The position numbers were made by a program, and so were the translations under genes. This document shows positions 36,437 through 45,582 of a stretch of DNA of 64,000 bases, piece after piece. The stretch's first letter is position 1. Every line of letters starts with the position of its first letter. The notes under the pieces were generated by a model. That model worked only from the letters and a program-made list of their open reading frames with translations. It had not been told where the DNA came from and did not search any database. Origin of the DNA: Actinopolyspora halophila DSM 43834 (lineage in GTDB: Bacteria > Actinomycetota > Actinomycetes > Mycobacteriales > Pseudonocardiaceae); contig NZ_AQUI01000002.1 of NCBI RefSeq assembly GCF_000371785.1, positions 4,265,352-4,329,351 of the forward strand, read 5' to 3'.

Positions 36437-36805
36437 TCGGTCAACCTCCCTGAAATCCCCAACTCAGGACTCGCCGGGCGAGCCGGAGAGTCCCGGATTT
36501 TCCGGCGAGGATCGTTACATGCCGGAAGGGTTTCAGACAGGGCGTGGCCGACTGTTTACGCATTGCACAGCAAGCATAACGGCCGTGTGCCGCAATGCCC
36601 GCTGGGCCGTTCGGAGCACTGACTCGGGCGACGAAGGCAGGCCTGAGCAGCACGGCCTTCGGGCACGTGGCGGAACCCGCGAGTCGCGCTGCGCCGCGTG
36701 TCGGACCGGTTACCGCTGGACGGTTACGGACGCTTCCCGGGACCTTCGGCAGCCCGCAGGCCGAGGGCGACGCCGCGATCGACGACCAACCACCGTCCCG
36801 CGACG
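36437..36805. other. Intergenic region upstream of the LVIVD gene
   Basis: About 370 bases. Carries the promoter of the LVIVD-DUF305 unit, but I could not pick convincing -35/-10 hexamers. No coding frame or RNA recognised. Confidence 0.4.
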
Positions 36806-36844
36806 AAAAGAGGTCGTTCCCGCTGCACCAGCGAGAACGACCTC
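36806..36844 (-). terminator. Terminator of tRNA-Ala copy 2
   Basis: Perfect 10-base arms GAGGTCGTTC and GAACGACCTC (36835-36844 with 36810-36819) around a 15-base loop, followed by TTTT on the minus strand. Unlike the terminator of copy 1. Confidence 0.85.
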
Positions 36845-36876
36845 GGAAGTATCAATTCGTACTACGAATGATTCGG

Positions 36877-36949
36877 TGGAGCTGACGGGACTCGAACCCG
36901 TGACCCCCTGACTGCCAGTCAGGTGCGCTACCAACTGCGCCACAGCCCC
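36877..36949 (-). tRNA. tRNA-Ala (anticodon GGC), copy 2
   Basis: Same 73-base sequence and folding as 34201-34273, no encoded CCA. It has its own terminator and a clear promoter upstream. Confidence 0.92.
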
Positions 36950-37003
36950 TCTGCTCTTTTCCAGCACTGCGGTTCTGCCCGCCCCGCCTGCTGTTCTGCC
37001 GAT

Positions 37004-37033
37004 ACTTTACAACAGACTCGATCGGTCCTTCAC
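37004..37033 (-). promoter_or_regulatory. Promoter of tRNA-Ala copy 2
   Basis: On the minus strand GTGAAG (37028-37033) and TAAAGT (37004-37009) are 18 bases apart, about 55 bases before the mature tRNA. The same GTGAA(A/G)...TA(G/A)AGT layout precedes both initiator tRNA genes. Confidence 0.5.
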
Positions 37034-37234
37034 AGGGGGTCCCCCGTGAGGCCGGAAGGTCCCCGAGCGGAGAGAGCTACCCGCCCGGCAAGCCCGTGCG
37101 CGGGGGGCGATATTCCCACAAGACGAGCAGCATCCCGCCCGTCCCGCTTCATCGGAGGCACCGAGCGCCGGTGTCGGCCACGAGCTCCGGACGAGGCTCA
37201 CGCGAAGCGCCTCACGGAGCCCACCCGCAGAGGT

Positions 37235-37468
37235 TCAGGCCCCCTGCCCGACACCTCGCGCGCCCTCCCTAGTCCGGCGCGGGTTCACCTCCCGTTCGGG
37301 ATGCCTGCGCAGGTACTCCTGTTCCAGCTCGAAAGTCCGGCGCGTGTGCTCCTCGAGCGCGTCCGAGGAGCCGTGCAGGAAGGTCTCGTTGCGCGTCTCG
37401 TGCAGGTGGCGCAGCTCCCGTCGCAGCGCGTCCTCGGACAGCTCGACGGCCTCGATTCCGGTTTCCAT
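37235..37468 (-). CDS. DUF6158-like small protein
   Basis: 77 residues from ATG at 37468, GGGGAG nine bases upstream. Highly charged helical protein: ELSEDALRRELRHLHETRNET, LHGSSDALEEHTRRTFELE, EYLRRHPEREV. This pattern is common to small actinobacterial proteins I recall as DUF6158; role unknown. Just downstream of the MFS gene on the same strand. Confidence 0.75.
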   Translation of the reverse strand: METGIEAVELSEDALRRELRHLHETRNETFLHGSSDALEEHTRRTFELEQEYLRRHPEREVNPRRTREGARGVGQGA

Positions 37469-37545
37469 CGACACGCGCTCCCCTCGCCTACCGGTTTCCC
37501 GGTGTCTACCCGTTCGGAAGCGGTTCCACACCGCCGAGCGCGGTT

Positions 37546-38862
37546 TCAGTCGGCCGCTCCCCGCTCGACCGGATCGGTCTCGGTCGGCTCGGCGGATTCG
37601 GACCGCTCGGCGCGGCTCCCGCGCCCCAGCGTCTCGGGCGAGAACAGCCACATCACCAGCGCCACCACAGCCACGCACCCGGTGAGCAGGAAGGCGATGC
37701 TGTAGGACAGCCCCTCCGCCAGCGCCCCGGCCAGCGGCGGACCGAGGATGGTGCCCACATCGGCCGACATCTGGAACGTCGCCAGCACCGGACCACCCTT
37801 GGCCTTCGGGCCGACGATGTCGGCCACGGCGGCGCTCTGCGCCGGGGTGAACAGCCCCATGCCGATGCCGCCCAGCAAGGAGGCCCCCAGCAACCAGGGC
37901 ACCGACTCGCTGAATCCGATCGCGGCACTGCCCACCGCCGCGAGCGCCAACCCGCTCAGCAGCATCGGTTTGCGCCCCCGCGAGTCGGCCAGCTTGCCCG
38001 CCGGGAGCAGCACGACCGCGTTGCCCGCCGCGAACACCGACAGGGCGACGCCGGTCATGGCGTCGGGAAGCCCCATGGCCTCGACGATGAACAGCGGTAT
38101 CAGCGCGATCCGCACGCCCTGCGCGGTCCAGCCCTTGCTGAAGTTCGCCAGCAGCGAGGCGCGGTAGCTGGGATCGCGCAACGCGGTGGTGACCTTGAGG
38201 TCGGGGGCCGACGCGTGCTGCTGCGGATCGGCCAGCGTGGAGTTGCGCAGCAGGAACCAGCCGACGAATGCGGCGATGTACAGCGCGACGCCGTAGATCA
38301 GGAAGGGCAGCCGGAGGGAGAACCCGATCAGCAGCCCGCCGAGCACCGGCCCGGAGATGCTGCCGAGCAGGAAACTGGTGGCCCACAGCCCGGAGGCCCT
38401 GGCCCGCAGGTGCGCCGGGGCGAGCCGCACCAGCAGCGCCAGCGCCGAGACGGTGAACATGGTGGAGCCGATGCCCCCGAGTCCGCGGAAGACCAGCAGC
38501 TGCCAGTAGGACTGCGCGAAGGCGCAGGCGGTGGAGCTGATGCCGACGATGACGATGCCGAGCACGTAGTTCGGGCGCTCGCCGAACAGCGAGACCAGCT
38601 TCCCGCTGGCCGGGGCGAAGACCAGCCGCATCAGCGCGAAGGCGCTGACGATGAACGCCGCCGCCGTCACACCGACGTTGAAGCTGGTCGCGAAGGTGGG
38701 CAGCGCGGGCGAGACGATGCCCATCCCGATGGCCACGATGAAACCGCCGCTGATCAGGACCCATATCTCGCGGGGCAGCTCGGCGAGGGTGCTCTTGCCC
38801 GCCTTCGTCCCGCCCCGCGGGGAATCCGGTGAATCCTCGGTGGTCGATTGCGTCTCGGGCAC
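37546..38862 (-). CDS. MFS transporter, drug-efflux type
   Basis: 438 residues from GTG at 38862 with AAGGAGG at a good distance. A charged tail (about 35 residues) precedes 12 predicted helices. Helix 1 IVAIGMGIVSPALPTF; the usual loop 2-3 motif is weak here, with GKLVSLFGERPNY; second-half motif GKLADSRGRKPMLL. Resembles Bmr/tetracycline-type exporters of actinomycetes. Substrate unknown. Confidence 0.85.
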   Translation of the reverse strand: MPETQSTTEDSPDSPRGGTKAGKSTLAELPREIWVLISGGFIVAIGMGIVSPALPTFATSFNVGVTAAAFIVSAFALMRLVFAPASGKLVSLFGERPNYVLGIVIVGISSTACAFAQSYWQLLVFRGLGGIGSTMFTVSALALLVRLAPAHLRARASGLWATSFLLGSISGPVLGGLLIGFSLRLPFLIYGVALYIAAFVGWFLLRNSTLADPQQHASAPDLKVTTALRDPSYRASLLANFSKGWTAQGVRIALIPLFIVEAMGLPDAMTGVALSVFAAGNAVVLLPAGKLADSRGRKPMLLSGLALAAVGSAAIGFSESVPWLLGASLLGGIGMGLFTPAQSAAVADIVGPKAKGGPVLATFQMSADVGTILGPPLAGALAEGLSYSIAFLLTGCVAVVALVMWLFSPETLGRGSRAERSESAEPTETDPVERGAAD

Positions 38863-39232
38863 TGCGCCTCCTTCACGTCCGGAAGGCACAAGTCCACGTG
38901 CGGGTGAAATATTCCCGGCATCGCGGGCGTGTGCGTGTGATGACGACGACTCGAGCACGGGTTCCCCCACTCGAGAGGCAGGATTCCCTCTACGAATAGG
39001 AGACCGGGGATCTTCCGGTGCAACACCACACGAGTCCACCCGTGCGATTTCCGCTCCTGCTAGCTTGCTTTCGATCCTTTATCGAGTCCGCTACGTTTCG
39101 GAGGGGACTGCTTTAGCTGATTCATCCGGTCTCATGACCAATTGAAGCGACAAGTCGCTCCTCGCGAAGCAACGTCCGCTATCATCTTCCGTAGCCGGGG
39201 ACGTTGTCGTGGGTATGCGGTACAGCTGCACC
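38863..39232. other. Divergent intergenic region, MFS exporter and second deaminase locus
   Basis: About 370 bases. From about 39050 rightward the sequence becomes noticeably A/T-richer, marking entry into the second accessory locus. No gene seen. A short inverted repeat TCGATCCTTTATCGA lies near 39070. Confidence 0.4.
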
Positions 39233-39877
39233 GTGTCCGAGTTGAAGAATGTCCTCGAGGCTTTGGACGATTGTCTAGCCAGGATCGATGACGGCCAGGA
39301 TGCGCTCACTCAGGCTTTGGATCCCCTCGAAGAGGCGGGACAACCCCATGCCTTCGGAGTGTTGCTGGAGTCCCGGGACGCCGAAGCCCAACAGGCACTC
39401 ACCGAGGCCGCACAGGCAGCCGAAGACATAGTATGTGTTGCCCAGACACTCAAACGTGTTCACGACATCGTCACCCAGTACCGCCACAGTATCGCTGAAG
39501 GCGTTTCGAGCCGAAGTGATGTTCCATCGGTGAGCGCGCCGCCGAAGGTCTCAGTGGAATCCGCTCCGACGTTCGATACTAGGGAGTGGGCGGATGACGT
39601 CCGTCAGCGGATCCAGCACCGTAAACCTACGCTCGGACTTGTTTTTGATGATCACGGCTACCAGACGCTGACTGACCTTGACGATCTGTGCAGTGGGCCC
39701 GATGCTGCGGCCCGGGAAATCGACGCTTTTCTGAAGAACCACCCACAGTTCCCGGAGCAACGCCGCCCGACATACCCATCGCCTCCACCGAGCATGTCGA
39801 GACCAAGATCGCGATGGAGATGCGGAAACGTGGCATCGACCACCTCACCGTCGTGATCAACACGGAGGGAGCACCGT
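39233..39877 (+). pseudogene. Decayed DddA/SCP1.201-like deaminase toxin
   Basis: GTG at 39233 opens a helical N-terminal domain like that of the toxin at 20844 (VSELKNVLEALDDCLARIDDG). The frame is lost between about 39725 and 39790: this frame ends uselessly at 39856, whereas the deaminase part continues in another, as IASTEHVETKIAMEMRKRG and IDHLTVVINTEG. There the HVE motif and strand survive, but the following cysteine pair is missing and the sequence passes straight into the ribosome site and ATG of the Imm1 gene. Compared with the first locus, roughly 110 bases are deleted. Not expected to be active. Confidence 0.8.
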
Positions 39878-40387
39878 ATGACCACGCTCAGCGCGGATCT
39901 GCCCAGCTATGCGGACCTGGGGTGGCATCACCTCACCAGCCCCGACGAGATGGAGCAAGCCATCAGCGATGCTCTGGACCAGGGCGATCCCAACACACCG
40001 GGCTGGATACGGTTCGACCGCGACGTCGTCACGAGCGAACCCGGCGAATACCAGCTGCGGGTCGCAGCGGCCCCCACGAGCGGATACGCCGCGCTGCTGT
40101 GGTTCCGTAACGTGGATCCTGCCGAACATCCCCACGATCCGTTGGCCCAACGACTCTGGGTGACCTTCAATTCCGCCCCTCCGCTGGAAGACCCGCATCT
40201 CGCCAGCGACTACGACACCGACCGGTACCACGATCGATTCACCGCCATTCCTATCGAGCAGGCCCACCGAGCTCTTCGCGAGTTCTGCCATACCGGAGGA
40301 GGACGTCCCACATCGGTGTCATGGGTGGCCGGTGACTACTACGGACGGATCACCGAACGACTGACGGTAGCCGCCGGAGCGGCCTGA
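39878..40387 (+). CDS. Imm1 family immunity protein (orphaned)
   Basis: 169 residues, ATG at 39878 with GGAGGG at 39864-39869. Imm1 layout: helix SPDEMEQAISDALDQGDP, strand YQLRVAAAPTSGYAALLWF, then WVTFNSAPPLEDPHLASD, IPIEQAHRALREFCHTGG and VSWVAGDYYGRITERL. The last 70 residues are nearly the same as in the Imm1 protein at 21653. Intact although its toxin partner is broken, so it could still protect against related toxins from kin. Confidence 0.82.
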   Translation: MTTLSADLPSYADLGWHHLTSPDEMEQAISDALDQGDPNTPGWIRFDRDVVTSEPGEYQLRVAAAPTSGYAALLWFRNVDPAEHPHDPLAQRLWVTFNSAPPLEDPHLASDYDTDRYHDRFTAIPIEQAHRALREFCHTGGGRPTSVSWVAGDYYGRITERLTVAAGAA

Positions 40388-40701
40388 CGCCTCCGAGAAG
40401 CCGTTGAATCAGCTCCACTGACCCGCCGCACGGCGCGAACGGGATGCGGAGTGACGCGGAACCAGGCAATCCGAGACGGCGACGCCTCGGCGCGGCGGTG
40501 CCGACACGACCACCGCGGCAGGAACCCATCCGAGTTCCACACCGGAAACGTTTCGCGCTTCGGTTCAATCGGTCAGTGCAATCGCGGCTTGACCTGGGGC
40601 GAGAGATCGTAGGCTCGACGCCCACGACGCCGAAACCACCACTCGAGCGACAGGTTCCGCCGGACGAGTAGCCACGACGAGGGAGCGCGGAAAAGGCTCC
40701 C
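40388..40701. other. Intergenic region between Imm1 and GNAT genes
   Basis: About 310 bases between convergent genes. No coding frame with a ribosome site, no RNA gene and no convincing terminator hairpin found. Confidence 0.4.
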
Positions 40702-41547
40702 TCAGTCGAACAGCTCGTCCACACCCCTGGTGTAGGCGGTGACCTCGTAAGCGGTGGCGAAGCCGCAGGCCTCCGCGAAGCGCTGCGCGCTTCCCCCGTC
40801 CTCGGCGTGGGTGGCCACCAGCCGTGCCCCCGCCCGCGCGGCCGCGTCCACGGCACTGCCCACGAGGGCCCTTCCCCGGCCACGCCCGCGCCTGCCCGGT
40901 CGCACGGCGATGTGCTCGATCAGCCCGACCTCGGACTCGACGAACCCGAGCACGAAGCCCGCGGGCCGGTCCACCTCGGTGTCGGCGATCACGTGCAGCA
41001 GGCAGCGCGGGTCGTCCAGTCGCTGCGCCAGGTTGCGCGGCAGCCTGCGCTCCGCGCCCTCCGAGAGGTCCAGTTCGTCCGAGAGCAGCCCGGCGATCGG
41101 TTCGAGGTCCTCCTCGACGGCCTGGCGGACCGGGTACGTCCCGGTCGGTTCCGCGTCGGCTCGGTCGATGCGGTGCACCAGCGCCACGTTCTCCGCGACC
41201 GCGTGCCACCCCGAGTCGTCGGAGATCCCCTCGATGTCGGCGACGGTCGTCGGGGACGCGTGCACCACCGCTTCGGGACGTCCCGCGTCGGCGAAGACGC
41301 GTTCCAGCCGGAACAGGGTGGTGGCCACCTCCGCGGAGGTGCCCCACAGTCCGCAGGCGCGGTTGCCGAGGGCCAGCGGGTTGCCCGCGTTGAGCACCAC
41401 ATCGGCGACGCCGACCTTGCCGGTCCGCCCGTCGCGGACGGCTCCGGAGGCCAGCTGAGCACGTTCGACCTGCGCGGCCAGTTCGCGGGCCTGTTCCGGG
41501 GAGAGCAGTTCCTCGTCGTCGGGGTCGTGCAGCGGATCCACCCCCAC
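40702..41547 (-). CDS. GNAT family N-acetyltransferase
   Basis: About 281 residues if started at GTG 41547 (VGVDPLHDPDDEELLS); the exact start is uncertain because no strong ribosome site is seen. N-terminal half helical with a small domain of unknown type; C-terminal GNAT domain with IEHIAVRPGRRGRGRGRALV (acetyl-CoA loop) and RFAEACGFATAYEVTAY. Substrate unknown. Minus-strand partner of the small gene at 41.6 kb, 77 bases apart. Confidence 0.75.
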   Translation of the reverse strand: MGVDPLHDPDDEELLSPEQARELAAQVERAQLASGAVRDGRTGKVGVADVVLNAGNPLALGNRACGLWGTSAEVATTLFRLERVFADAGRPEAVVHASPTTVADIEGISDDSGWHAVAENVALVHRIDRADAEPTGTYPVRQAVEEDLEPIAGLLSDELDLSEGAERRLPRNLAQRLDDPRCLLHVIADTEVDRPAGFVLGFVESEVGLIEHIAVRPGRRGRGRGRALVGSAVDAAARAGARLVATHAEDGGSAQRFAEACGFATAYEVTAYTRGVDELFD

Positions 41548-41624
41548 ATTGTGGCTGCCACCGGCACGTCCCCGTCCCGTGGTCGGGGTCGGCCGGGTGG
41601 CAGTCGCGCTCCCGGAGCGATGTC

Positions 41625-41999
41625 TCAGGAGGTGTGGGCCTCGCGGCGGCGCACATCGTGGAAGGAGTCGGCCTGCGCCGTGAGCACGCGCACGCCCTCG
41701 ACGTTGACCCGGCTGTCCTCGACGTGGGTGGTGAACACCTCGTCCCCGCTCCACACGAGGTAGCTCTCCCGCAGGTAGTAGCCCGGATCGCCCTCGGCCA
41801 GCCAGGTGCCGAACTCCGCGACGTAGAGCCCGAACTCGCACCGCCTCCGGACCAGCTCCTCCACGGCCCAGGTGTGCAGCCCTTCCCGGAGTCGCTCCCA
41901 GTCGCCGTGCACGTCGAGCTCCCGGCTCGCCACGTGCACGTCCCGGCCCGGACTCACACCGGGGGCCGGAGCCTCTTCCAGGGTGTATCCCAAACGCAC
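41625..41999 (-). CDS. Small hypothetical protein
   Basis: 124 residues from GTG at 41999, with GGGGAG eight bases upstream; starts further upstream are possible. Compact alpha/beta-looking sequence (VHVASRELDVHGDWERL, FGLYVAEFGTWLAEGD, YYLRESYLVWSGDEVFTTHVED). No domain recognised. It shares a divergent control region with the second XRE regulator. Confidence 0.6.
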   Translation of the reverse strand: MRLGYTLEEAPAPGVSPGRDVHVASRELDVHGDWERLREGLHTWAVEELVRRRCEFGLYVAEFGTWLAEGDPGYYLRESYLVWSGDEVFTTHVEDSRVNVEGVRVLTAQADSFHDVRRREAHTS

Positions 42000-42061
42000 C
42001 GCGATCACTCCCCTACTGCCTGGATACACTGATCAGCTGACAGTGCATCCCGTGTTCTCTG

Positions 42062-42103
42062 ACACATCCAGTGTGTATGGTCCTAGGTGATTTACATAGG
42101 ACC
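42062..42103. promoter_or_regulatory. Candidate operator before the second XRE gene
   Basis: GGTCCTA (42079-42085) and TAGGACC (42097-42103) form a perfect inverted repeat with an 11-base spacer, and ACAC/GTGT arms lie at 42062-42076. CCTAGG within the left arm is itself palindromic. Placed where an autoregulator should bind. The sequence differs from the GTGCATGCAC boxes of the first XRE locus. Confidence 0.45.
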
Positions 42104-42139
42104 TGAATGAGTGAAAATGCTGAGGAGGAGATTCCGGGC

Positions 42140-43009
42140 ATGGCTCAGTCCCGCGCCACGATCGAACGGCGACAACTCGGCGCCGAACTGCGCAGACTCC
42201 GGGAAGCCGCAGGAAGGAGCCAGCGCGAAGCCGCCGAAGTGGTCGAGTGCGACACGAGCCTGATCAGCAGGCTGGAGCGCGGTCAGGGCTCGCTGAAGGT
42301 CATGGAGCTCAACGTCCTGCTGGACTTCTTCGACGCGCCGCCTGAGTCCCGCGAGCAGGTCACCGAACTCGCCCAGGTGGCACGTCAGAAGAAACCGCGC
42401 CGCACCTACTCGGACAACCTGCCCGGTTCCTTCCGCAGGCTCAGCGACCACGAGCAGGACGCCACCGAGATCTACTACTCGGAGAGCGAGCTCATCCCCG
42501 GCCTGCTCCAGACCGAGGACTACGTCCGAGCGATGATGCGAGTAGCGCGCTCAGCGCTGCTCGGTGCCAGCACAGCGGACATCGAATCTCGTGTGCAATT
42601 TCGCCTGGAACGCCAGGAGCTCATCACACGCGCCAACCCGCCCGAGATGTGGTTCGTCATCGGAGAAGCAGCGCTCCATCGACCTATCGGGAGCTTCGAC
42701 GTGCTTCGCGAACAGCTCGTCCACCTGCTCGGTGTGATCGAACGCCACCCGCACGTCGCGGTTCAAGTCGCTCCGCTGTCCGTCGTGGACCATCCGCTGC
42801 TGGGCGGTTCGATCGAGATCCTTCGCTTCGGCGGTGCCGCCCCGGATATCGTGCACCAGCCAACCTTTGTGGGCGGCGGCGTCTACGTCGTCGAGGAGCA
42901 GGACATCGCCGAGTGCACGCGCGCCTTCGACAGGCTGCGGGCCGTGGCACTCGGGCCGGAGGAGTCGCGCGCATTCATCGCACAGCGCGCGGAGGAGCTG
43001 GAGACATGA
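42140..43009 (+). CDS. XRE family regulator with DUF5753 domain
   Basis: 289 residues from ATG at 42140, AGGAGGAG nine to ten bases upstream; the earlier ATG at 42107 has no such site. Helix-turn-helix in about residues 12-65 (LGAELRRLREAAGRSQREAA, SLISRLERGQGSL), then DUF5753 with SELIPGLLQTEDYVRAMM, EMWFVIGEAALHR and HVAVQVAPLS. Overlaps the DUF397 start by four bases. Second WhiJ-like regulator in the window, about 1.8 kb beyond the decayed deaminase locus. Confidence 0.92.
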   Translation: MAQSRATIERRQLGAELRRLREAAGRSQREAAEVVECDTSLISRLERGQGSLKVMELNVLLDFFDAPPESREQVTELAQVARQKKPRRTYSDNLPGSFRRLSDHEQDATEIYYSESELIPGLLQTEDYVRAMMRVARSALLGASTADIESRVQFRLERQELITRANPPEMWFVIGEAALHRPIGSFDVLREQLVHLLGVIERHPHVAVQVAPLSVVDHPLLGGSIEILRFGGAAPDIVHQPTFVGGGVYVVEEQDIAECTRAFDRLRAVALGPEESRAFIAQRAEELET

Positions 43010-43200
43010 GCACGAACGTTCTACCGACGAGCTGGTTCACCAGCAGCTACAGCGGACCCAACAACAACAGCTGCGTCGAGGCCCGCTTCACCGCACGGGG
43101 CATCGACGTCCGCGACTCCAAGAACCCCCGGCAGGGCCACCTCAGCTTCACCACCCCCCAGTGGAGCGACTTCCTCGCCGACCTCCACACCCAACGATGA
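43006..43200 (+). CDS. DUF397 domain protein
   Basis: 64 residues: SWFTSSYSGPNNNSCVEARF, GIDVRDSKNPRQGHLSFT, QWSDFLADLHTQR. Start ATG is in the overlap with the XRE stop. Partner of the regulator. Confidence 0.92.
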   Translation: MSTNVLPTSWFTSSYSGPNNNSCVEARFTARGIDVRDSKNPRQGHLSFTTPQWSDFLADLHTQR

Positions 43201-43284
43201 CCCGCTGAGCCCCCGGGAATACTCCTCCGCGGCCGGACGCTCGCCGAGACGGGGAGGAAACCAGCCGTCTCGAAGGGATGCGCC

Positions 43285-44382
43285 GTGCCGGAACCGGAGA
43301 TCCTGCGCCACCGGGTGGACGTTGTCGTCATCGGAGGTGGACAGGCGGGCCTGGCCGCGGGCTACTTCCTGCGGCGCGCGGGCCTGGACTTCGCGATCCT
43401 GGACGACCGGCAGGAGCCGGGCGGTTCCTGGCAGCGCGTGTGGCCCTCGCTGCGGTTGTTCTCACCCGCGCGGCACAACCCGCTGCCCGGCTGGCCGATG
43501 CCCCCGCAACCGGGTGTCGAGTTCCCGGACGCGAACCACACCGTCGACTACCTGCGCCGGTACGAGCAGCGTTACGAGCTGCCCGTCCTCCGGCCGGTGC
43601 GCGTGACCGGTGTCCACGAGGCGGACGAGGGCCTGCTCGTCGACTCCCCGCAGGGACAGTGGCACGCCCGCGCCGTGATCAGCGCCACCGGGACCTGGCA
43701 GTCCCCGTACGTTCCGAGCTATCCGGGTATGCGGGAGTTCGCGGGCCGACAGCTGCACACGGCCTCCTACACCGGCCCCGCACCGTTCGAGGGCGAACGC
43801 GTGCTCGTGGTCGGCGGAGGCAACTCCGCGGCGCAGCTCCTGGCCGAGCTGTCCACCGTCGCCGAGACCACCTGGGTGACCCGCAGGCCACCGCGCTTCA
43901 TGCCCGACGACGTGGACGGCAGGGTGCTGTTCGACGTGGCCACCAGGCAACGTGCCGAGCGCGAAGCCGGCGTGGAGGACTCGGGCGGCGTCGGGGCGCT
44001 CGGTGACATCGTGATGGTCGAGAGCGTGCGCGCGGCCCGGGAGCGGGGAGCGCTGCGCGCCCACCCGATGTTCACCGGGCTCACCCGCAGCGGCGCTGTC
44101 TGGCCCGACGGATCCGCGCGGAGTTTCGACAGCGTCGTGTGGTGCACCGGCTTCCGGCCCGCACTACGACACCTGCGTCCGCTGGGGCTGCGCCGCGAAT
44201 CCGGCAGGATCCCCACCGAGGGAACTCGCAGCGTCGAGTCCCCACGGCTGCACCTGCTCGGCTACGGCGACTGGACCGGACCGGCATCGGCCACCCTGAT
44301 CGGGGCCGGACGCACCGCCCGCACAGCGGTCTCCGAGATCATGAGCACGCTCGCGGAAGTGGACCGCGCGAGCGCGGACTAA
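43285..44382 (+). CDS. FAD/NAD(P)H-dependent flavin monooxygenase
   Basis: 365 residues. Two Rossmann motifs: FAD site VVVIGGGQAGLAAGYFLRR near residue 14 and NAD(P)H site VLVVGGGNSAAQLLAEL near residue 175. C-terminal VVWCTGFRPALRHL and LLGYGDWTGPASATLIGAGR. The overall pattern fits the CzcO/ArsO-like group of flavin monooxygenases. Substrate unknown; no arsenic genes adjoin. GTG start with AAGGGA upstream. Its stop overlaps the stop of the converging acyltransferase gene. Confidence 0.85.
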   Translation: MPEPEILRHRVDVVVIGGGQAGLAAGYFLRRAGLDFAILDDRQEPGGSWQRVWPSLRLFSPARHNPLPGWPMPPQPGVEFPDANHTVDYLRRYEQRYELPVLRPVRVTGVHEADEGLLVDSPQGQWHARAVISATGTWQSPYVPSYPGMREFAGRQLHTASYTGPAPFEGERVLVVGGGNSAAQLLAELSTVAETTWVTRRPPRFMPDDVDGRVLFDVATRQRAEREAGVEDSGGVGALGDIVMVESVRAARERGALRAHPMFTGLTRSGAVWPDGSARSFDSVVWCTGFRPALRHLRPLGLRRESGRIPTEGTRSVESPRLHLLGYGDWTGPASATLIGAGRTARTAVSEIMSTLAEVDRASAD

Positions 44383-45485
44383 CCGGCCCGCGCCGGCGCC
44401 CCGCGTTCGGGCGTGAACTTGTCGTAGACGTCCATCAGGTAGCGATGGGCCGGTTGCTCCACTATCCGGGTGAGCATCCACCCGAGCAGCACCCCCGTCG
44501 CGATCATCCCCAGCGTCTGCACCGTGGTCGGCGCGCCCAGGTCCTGCAGCCGCCGCACCACCATGTGCCCGAGGGACTGGTGCATCAGGAACACCCCGTA
44601 GGAGATCCCCGCGTACCACTGGATCGGTTTGTACGCCGAGCGCGGGATCAGGCCCTCCCAGTCGGGGCCGCGCGCCACGAGCGCCACCACGCACAACCCG
44701 ATGCTCACTCCGATGGTGGAACCGAGGTCCCCGGACAGCATTCCCTCGGTGTCGGGGGCGAAGCTGTGCAGCCACTGGGCCACCATGCAGGACGCCAGCA
44801 GGGCGGCGAAGTGCGTGTTGCCCAGCCTGCCCCTGGAGGACCAGAGCCAGATGGCCACCCCGGCCACGAAGAGGTGCCAGCGGTGCAGACCGAACCCGTC
44901 CGCCAGCACCACGTAGAGCTGCGACGGTTCGGAGGCCCGGATCGGCCACTGCAGCATCGGCAGCAGCACGGCGGCCCAGAGCACCCAAACGATCCGGTCC
45001 CCGTGTCCCCAGCGGCTGCGGTACAGCAGGGCCGCGGCGGTGAACCCCATCAGCTGCAGCGGGATGGTCCAGTGCGAGACGTCTATGAACTCGAACTGTT
45101 CCGGCATCCAGTGCCACAGCATCAGCAGGTGCTCGACGAGATCCCTGGTCCGGGGCCAGAACCACCCCTCGATGTAGTAGGCCCTGGTCAGCAGAAAGAT
45201 GATCAGCGAACCCACCACGAAGGCAGGCAGCAGTCTCGCTACCCGGCCCCACCAGTACCGCAGCACCGTTCCGCGTCCGATCGTCACGCACGCGAAGTAC
45301 GCCGAGATCACGAGAAGCAGGCTGGCACCGACCTGATAAGGGAAGTAGAACGTTCGCGGCTCGATCTCGGGATGAAACTCCACGCTCACCGTGGTCGAGT
45401 GGTACAGCATCACCAGGGTCACACACCCGGCGCGAACCACATCCCAGCTGATCTTGCGACGGCTCCCCTGTCTGGGGACTACCAC
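44379..45485 (-). CDS. Acyltransferase 3 family membrane protein
   Basis: OafA/YrhL-type integral membrane O-acyltransferase, 368 residues from GTG at 45485 (GGGAG ten bases upstream). About ten membrane helices; conserved His in LVMLYHSTT near residue 23, and YWWGRVARLLPAF. Probably transfers acetyl or other acyl groups to a surface or exported glycan. Ends overlapping the monooxygenase stop by four bases. Confidence 0.85.
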   Translation of the reverse strand: MVVPRQGSRRKISWDVVRAGCVTLVMLYHSTTVSVEFHPEIEPRTFYFPYQVGASLLLVISAYFACVTIGRGTVLRYWWGRVARLLPAFVVGSLIIFLLTRAYYIEGWFWPRTRDLVEHLLMLWHWMPEQFEFIDVSHWTIPLQLMGFTAAALLYRSRWGHGDRIVWVLWAAVLLPMLQWPIRASEPSQLYVVLADGFGLHRWHLFVAGVAIWLWSSRGRLGNTHFAALLASCMVAQWLHSFAPDTEGMLSGDLGSTIGVSIGLCVVALVARGPDWEGLIPRSAYKPIQWYAGISYGVFLMHQSLGHMVVRRLQDLGAPTTVQTLGMIATGVLLGWMLTRIVEQPAHRYLMDVYDKFTPERGAPARAG

Positions 45486-45582
45486 GAATACCCACTCCCG
45501 TTTTTCGACTGCACCGACCCGCGCCGTGGCTAAATCGCGCCCCGCGGGGCACGTGTTAACGCACGAAAAGGTGATATACCGC

